Shown here: positions 60,401 to 64,000 of the stretch, in pieces
How positions within the stretch are numbered: position 1 is the stretch's first letter
How the letters are laid out: each line of letters opens with the position of its first letter
Origin: Streptomyces sp. LX-29
Lineage (GTDB): Bacteria > Actinomycetota > Actinomycetes > Streptomycetales > Streptomycetaceae
DNA: 64,000 nt
NCBI RefSeq assembly: GCF_029541745.1
Contig: NZ_CP089746.1
Span: 6,953,559 to 7,017,558, forward strand
Reading direction: 5' to 3'
Program-made: the position numbers and the translations under genes
Notes under the pieces: generated by a model
Databases searched by the model: none
The model's input: only the letters and a program-made list of their open reading frames with translations
Told to the model about the DNA's origin: nothing

Positions 60401-63400
60401 GCCGTTGCCCGAGCCCGCGACCGCCGCGCCGCACGGGACCTGGCTGCTGGCCGTGCCCGCGGGCGCCGCGGACGACCCGCGGGTGGCCGCCGTCGCCCGG
60501 GCGCTCACCGAACGCGGCGCGCGGGCCGTCACCCTGGAGCTGTCCCCGCACGACGCGGACCGGGAGGCGCTCGCCGGCCGGCTGCGCACGGCGCTCGGCG
60601 AGGACGCCGGTGGGGTGCTGTCGCTGCTCGCCCTGGCGGAGGGGGCCCATCCGGACCACCCCACGCTGCCCGCCGCGACGGCCCTGACCCTGACCCTGGT
60701 GCAGGCGCTGGCCGCCGCGGACCTCCCGGCGCCGCTGTGGTGCGCGACCTGGGGAGCGGTCTCCGTGAGCCCCTCCGATCCGCCGCGCGACCCGGCGCAC
60801 GCCCAGCTGTGGGGGCTCGGTCGGGTCGTGGCGCTGGAGCACCCCCGGCTGTGGGGCGGGCTGCTCGATCTGCCCGAGCGGCTCGACGAGCGGACGCTGG
60901 AGCGGCTGAGCGGGGTGCTGGCCGGGGTGGCCGGCCCACGGGCCGGGACCGACGCCGCGACGCCCGGCGCGGGCGGCGAGGACCAGGTGGCGCTCCGCCC
61001 GGCCGGGCTGTTCGGGCGGCGTATGGTGAGCGCCGCGCTCGGCGGCGCCGCCCCGCCGCGTCACTGGCGCCCGCGCGGGACGGTGCTCCTCACCGGGGCC
61101 ACCGGGAGCCTGGGACCGCGGGTGGCCCGCTGGCTGGCGGCGGGCGGTGCCGAGCATCTGGTGCTGGTCAGCCGCAGCGGCCCGGCGGCCGAGGGCGCCG
61201 CGGAGCTGGAGGCCGAACTCACCGCCCTGGGCACCGCCGTCACCCTGGCCGCCTGCGACGTGGGCGACCGGGCCGCGGTGGCGGAGCTGCTCGCCGGACT
61301 GCGGGAGGCGGGGCACACCGTGCGGGCCGTGCTGCACACCGCCGCCTTCATCGAGCTGGCCCCAGTCGCCGAACTGGCACTGGGGGAGTTCGCCGACGTG
61401 CTCTCCGCCAAGGTCGCCGGCGCCGGGCACCTGGCCGACCTCCTCGACCCCGCCGAGCTCGACGCCTTCGTCCTCTTCTCCTCCATCGCCGGTGTCTGGG
61501 GCAGCGGGGAGCACGCCGCCTACGCGGCCGCGAACGCGGCGCTGGACGCCCTGGCCGAGCAGGGCCGGGCCCGAGGGCTGCCCATGACCTCGATCGCCTG
61601 GGGCGTCTGGGAGGACGCCCTCAACACCTGGAAGGGCGTCGGCAGCGTCGAGGCCACCGAACGCCGGCAGCTGGTGCGACGTCAGGGGCTGCCGCTGATG
61701 TCGGCCGAGCTGGCCGTCGCCGCCCTCCAGCAGTCACTCGACCACGACGACACCTTCGTGGCCGTCGCCGAGATCGACTGGGAGCGGTTCGTCCCGCTGT
61801 TCACCTCGATGCGGCCCAGCCCGCTGCTCGCCGAGGTGCCCGAGGCCCGCCGGCTGCTGGCGGACGCCGCGCGGCCGGCCGCCGCCGACGACTCGGCCAC
61901 CGGCACGGAGCTGCGGCAGCGGCTGTCCGGGCTGCCCGCCCCGGACCAGGACCGGATCCTGCTGGAGCTGATACAGACCAGGGCCGCCGCCGTCCTGGGG
62001 CACACCACCGCCGACGCCATCGGCAGCGAACGGGCCTTCAAGGACCTCGGCTTCGAGTCCCTGACCGCGGTCGAGCTGCGCAACCGACTGATGGCCGCGA
62101 CCGGGCTGCGGCTCCCGGCCACCCTGGTCTTCGACTACCCGACCCCGGCCGTGCTCGCCGCCCGGCTGCGGACGGAGCTCTCCGGCGACGCCGCGGACTT
62201 CGCCGCCACCGAGCCGGCGGCCCCCGCCGCGGAGCCGGCCACCCGCCACGACGACGAGCCGATCGCGATCGTCTCCATGGCCTGCCGCTACCCCGGCGGC
62301 ATCGCCGGCCCCGAGGACCTGTGGCGGCTGCTGGCCGCCGGGGGCGACGCGATCTCGGGCTTCCCCGAGGACCGCGGCTGGCACGTGGCGGAGCTCTTCG
62401 ACCCCGAACCCGGCCGGCGGGGCAGGAGCTATGTGCGGGAAGGCGGCTTCCTCACCGAGGTCGACCGGTTCGACGCCGCCTTCTTCGGCATCAGCCCGCG
62501 CGAGGCACTCGCCATGGACCCGCAGCAGCGACTCGTCCTGGAGACGGCCTGGGAGGCGTTCGAACGGGCCGGCCTGGACCAGACCGCGCTGCGCGGCAGC
62601 GACACCGGGGCGTTCGTGGGCGCCATGGCCAACGCGTACGGCGTCCAGCCCCACGAGGCCCCCGCCGCCATCGAGGACTACGTGGTGACCGGCAGCGTCA
62701 CCAGCGTCATCTCGGGACGGCTCGCCTACGCCTTCGGCCTCGAAGGGCCGGCCGTCACGGTGGACACGGCCTGCTCCTCCTCGCTGGTGGCGCTGCACCT
62801 GGCCTGCCAGGCGCTGCGCCGCGGCGAGTGCTCGCTCGCCCTGGCGGGCGGGGCCGCGGTGATGCCCACACCCGGGCCGTTCATCGGCTTCAGCAGCGTG
62901 CGGTCGCTGTCCCGGGACGGCCGGTGCAAGGCGTTCGCCGACGGTGCCGACGGCTTCGGTCTCGCCGAGGGCGCCGGCATGGTGCTGCTGGAGCGGCTCT
63001 CCGACGCCCGGCGCAACGGCCACCGGGTGCTCGCCGTCATCCGCGGCTCCGCCCTCAACCAGGACGGCACCTCCAACGGACTCACCGCGCCCAACGGCCC
63101 CTCCCAACAGCGGGTGATCCGCGAGGCGCTGGCCGCCGCCCGACTGTCGGCCGGGGACATCGACGCGGTGGAGGCGCACGGCACCGGCACGTCGCTGGGC
63201 GACCCGATCGAGGCCCAGGCGCTGCTGACCACGTACGGCCGGGGGCGGGACGCGGACCGGCCGCTGTGGCTGGGCTCGGTGAAGTCCAACATCGGCCACA
63301 CCCAGGCCGCGGCCGGGGTGGCCGGCGTGATCAAGATGGTGATGGCGCTGCGCCACGGGGTGCTCCCGCGCACCCTCCACGTCGACCGGCCCTCGACCCA

Positions 63401-64000
63401 CGTCGACTGGTCCGCCGGGGCCGTCGAGCTGCTGGCCGACGAGCGGCCGTGGCCGGAGACCGGCCGACCCCGCCGGGCGGCCGTCTCCGCCTTCGGCATC
63501 AGCGGGACCAACGCCCACATGATCCTGGAGCAGGCGCCGCCGGACGAGGCACCCGCGGCGGAGGCTCCGGCGGCCGAGGCGGGAAGGGCTCCGGCGGCCG
63601 AGCCGGGGGAGTCGGTCCGGCCGACCACCCCCCAGGCGCTGCCCTGGATCGTCTCCGGGCGCACCGCGGAGGCCCTCCAGGCGCAGGCCGAGCGGCTCCG
63701 CGACGCGGTGGTGGCCCACCCCGCGTGGGACATCGCCGACGTCGGCCGGTCGCTGGCCACCACCCGCACCGCCTTCGAACACCGCGGCGTGGTCGTGGCC
63801 GCCGACCGCGAGGAGTTCCTGCGCGGTCTGGGCGCCCTGGCGGCCGGCGCCGCCGCCCCCGGCGTGGTGATGGGGGAGGGCGGCGAGAGCCGCGGCGCCC
63901 CCGTGCTGGTCTTCCCCGGACAGGGCTCCCAGTGGGCCGGCATGGCCGTGGAGTCGCTGGACTCCTCCGCGGTGTTCCGGGAGCGGCTCACCGCCTGCGC
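57402..64000 (+). CDS. modular type I PKS: module 2 and start of module 3, cut by window end
   Basis: At least 2199 aa, open to the right edge with no stop. CGGAG precedes the ATG. N-terminal coiled-coil docking (about 1-33), then module 2: KS Cys207 in DTACSSS; AT Ser664 in GHSQGE with YGSHS (764, methylmalonyl-like); no DH; KR (about 960-1450) with GATGSLG (about 1232), no LDD (HTAAFIELAPV) and Trp1366 in GVWGSGEH, pointing to an A-type reductase; ACP Ser1553 in GFESLTAVEL. Module 3: KS Cys1791 with EAHGTGT and SNIGHTQAAAG, then AT cut in its first third. The docking helix should accept the C-terminus of the previous PKS, so the chain passes from module 1 here. Confidence 0.93.
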   Translation, partial: MTTSQDEVVRALRASLKEAEQLRQQNRKLTAANTEPVAIVGMACRFPGGVTTPEELWRLVQSGGDAVSRFPDDRGWDVEALYDPDPDAPGKVYAREGGFLYDADLFDAEFFGVNPREALAMHPQQRLLLETSWEALERAGIDPSSVRGTRTGVFAGVMHQDYSSRLRKLPEEIEGFSVTGSSGSVVSGRIAYTLGLEGPAVTVDTACSSSLVALHLACQALRRDECTLALAGGVTVMTSPAGFVEFSRLRGLSPDGRCKSFAAAADGTGWSEGVGTLVLETLSEARRNGHRVLAVIRGSAVNQDGGSSGFSAPNGPSQQRVIRQALDGARLTPADVDAVEAHGTGTKLGDPIEAQALLATYGRERPADRPLWLGSVKSNLGHTQAAAGVAGVIKMVLAMRHGVLPRTLHVDEPTPHVDWSVGGVELLTEERVWPETGRPRRSAVSSFGVSGTNAHVVLEEAPEEAATESAGAPGSVGAPGVVPWVVSARSAEALRAQAERLREAVVAHPEWQPADVGWSLATGRASFDHRAVVIGGGREELLRGLEELTSDAADTGASSGVVTGRVAGRGGAVFVFPGQGSQWAGMAVELLDSSTVFRERITACGEALAPYVDWSLEEVLRGADGAPSYDRVDVVQPALWAVMVSLAELWRSHGVEPAAVIGHSQGEIAAACVAGALSLEDGAKVVALRSRALREIAGLGGMASVPLPVAEVEPHLARWDGRLSVAALNGPRSTVVAGEREAVEGLAADLVGQGVRARVIPVDYGSHSVQVERLRERILSALSEIAPRTGTVPFYSTVTGGLLDTSELDAAYWYRNLRQPVRFETVVRDLVERGHRAFVECSPHPVLTVGIEETADAAERPVVALGSLRRDEGGARRFLTSLAEAYTQGLAVDWTPAYGAGHPGRVEPAALPTYPFQRQSFWLLEEPDTAAEATGPGDREAGFWRAVEGADVAALAATLQIEDAAQRSSLDALLPVLSSWRRAAGERSTVDGWRYRITWKPLPEPATAAPHGTWLLAVPAGAADDPRVAAVARALTERGARAVTLELSPHDADREALAGRLRTALGEDAGGVLSLLALAEGAHPDHPTLPAATALTLTLVQALAAADLPAPLWCATWGAVSVSPSDPPRDPAHAQLWGLGRVVALEHPRLWGGLLDLPERLDERTLERLSGVLAGVAGPRAGTDAATPGAGGEDQVALRPAGLFGRRMVSAALGGAAPPRHWRPRGTVLLTGATGSLGPRVARWLAAGGAEHLVLVSRSGPAAEGAAELEAELTALGTAVTLAACDVGDRAAVAELLAGLREAGHTVRAVLHTAAFIELAPVAELALGEFADVLSAKVAGAGHLADLLDPAELDAFVLFSSIAGVWGSGEHAAYAAANAALDALAEQGRARGLPMTSIAWGVWEDALNTWKGVGSVEATERRQLVRRQGLPLMSAELAVAALQQSLDHDDTFVAVAEIDWERFVPLFTSMRPSPLLAEVPEARRLLADAARPAAADDSATGTELRQRLSGLPAPDQDRILLELIQTRAAAVLGHTTADAIGSERAFKDLGFESLTAVELRNRLMAATGLRLPATLVFDYPTPAVLAARLRTELSGDAADFAATEPAAPAAEPATRHDDEPIAIVSMACRYPGGIAGPEDLWRLLAAGGDAISGFPEDRGWHVAELFDPEPGRRGRSYVREGGFLTEVDRFDAAFFGISPREALAMDPQQRLVLETAWEAFERAGLDQTALRGSDTGAFVGAMANAYGVQPHEAPAAIEDYVVTGSVTSVISGRLAYAFGLEGPAVTVDTACSSSLVALHLACQALRRGECSLALAGGAAVMPTPGPFIGFSSVRSLSRDGRCKAFADGADGFGLAEGAGMVLLERLSDARRNGHRVLAVIRGSALNQDGTSNGLTAPNGPSQQRVIREALAAARLSAGDIDAVEAHGTGTSLGDPIEAQALLTTYGRGRDADRPLWLGSVKSNIGHTQAAAGVAGVIKMVMALRHGVLPRTLHVDRPSTHVDWSAGAVELLADERPWPETGRPRRAAVSAFGISGTNAHMILEQAPPDEAPAAEAPAAEAGRAPAAEPGESVRPTTPQALPWIVSGRTAEALQAQAERLRDAVVAHPAWDIADVGRSLATTRTAFEHRGVVVAADREEFLRGLGALAAGAAAPGVVMGEGGESRGAPVLVFPGQGSQWAGMAVESLDSSAVFRERLTAC

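Overview
The window is very GC-rich with strong third-position GC bias, GTG/TTG starts, overlapping stop/start codons, a SARP regulator and giant modular polyketide synthase (PKS) genes. This points to a Streptomyces-type actinomycete, probably a chromosomal arm rich in accessory genes. No rRNA, tRNA, CRISPR array, insertion sequence or replication origin was seen.

Layout. 1-0.6 kb: 5' part of an acyl-CoA oxidase-like gene with a frame break. 0.6-7.2 kb: a DevS/DevR-like two-component pair, a flavohaemoglobin-like protein translationally coupled to an unusual protoporphyrinogen-oxidase-like flavoprotein, and a Rossmann-like protein. They are linked by a shared palindrome (3289-3325, 6904-6919) that looks like a DevR/DosR-type operator. 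7.4-10.4 kb: an ABC exporter followed by a TIR-like nucleotide-binding protein (operon). 10.7-12.8 kb: an orphan ACP + KAS II pair and a DM13 protein. 12.8-19.9 kb: a vWA / MoxR-ATPase / VMAP-type conflict system plus a small membrane protein; its largest member also carries a pseudo-protease, a pseudo-cyclase and a pentapeptide-repeat region.

20-31.7 kb is mostly regulatory and metabolic: a DUF1648-like protein + GntR operon; cynR-carbonic anhydrase-cyanase (cyanate detoxification); an ECF41 sigma factor with a textbook autoregulatory promoter; AraC + VOC; LysR facing a glutamine-amidotransferase-like gene; a PAP2-lipid kinase fusion; a TPR regulator; and an anti-sigma-type ATPase. 31.8-43.3 kb, all on the minus strand, is an unusual set: two IPT/TIG-repeat proteins, an atypical stand-alone ketosynthase, a fully reducing single-module PKS (KS-AT-DH-ER-KR-ACP) and a secreted beta-helix protein, with strong hairpins between several of them. 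44-47.4 kb: a CapA-like lipoprotein and a Tat-exported phospholipase C.

47.5-64 kb is the start of a modular type I PKS cluster. A SARP gene diverges from the first PKS gene. Between them are four CAAG-type heptamers at exact 11-bp spacing followed by TAAGGT, a classical SARP-activated promoter. The first PKS has a loading module (dead KS, AT whose substrate Arg is replaced by Trp, ACP) and module 1 (KS-AT-DH-KR-ACP). The second, cut by the window end, has module 2 (KS-AT-KR-ACP) and the beginning of module 3. The loading AT suggests a monocarboxylic acyl-CoA starter, and both complete extender ATs look methylmalonyl-type.

All assignments come from reading the sequence; no database search was run. 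Large open frames antisense to the PKS and other GC-rich genes are coding shadows and are left out.
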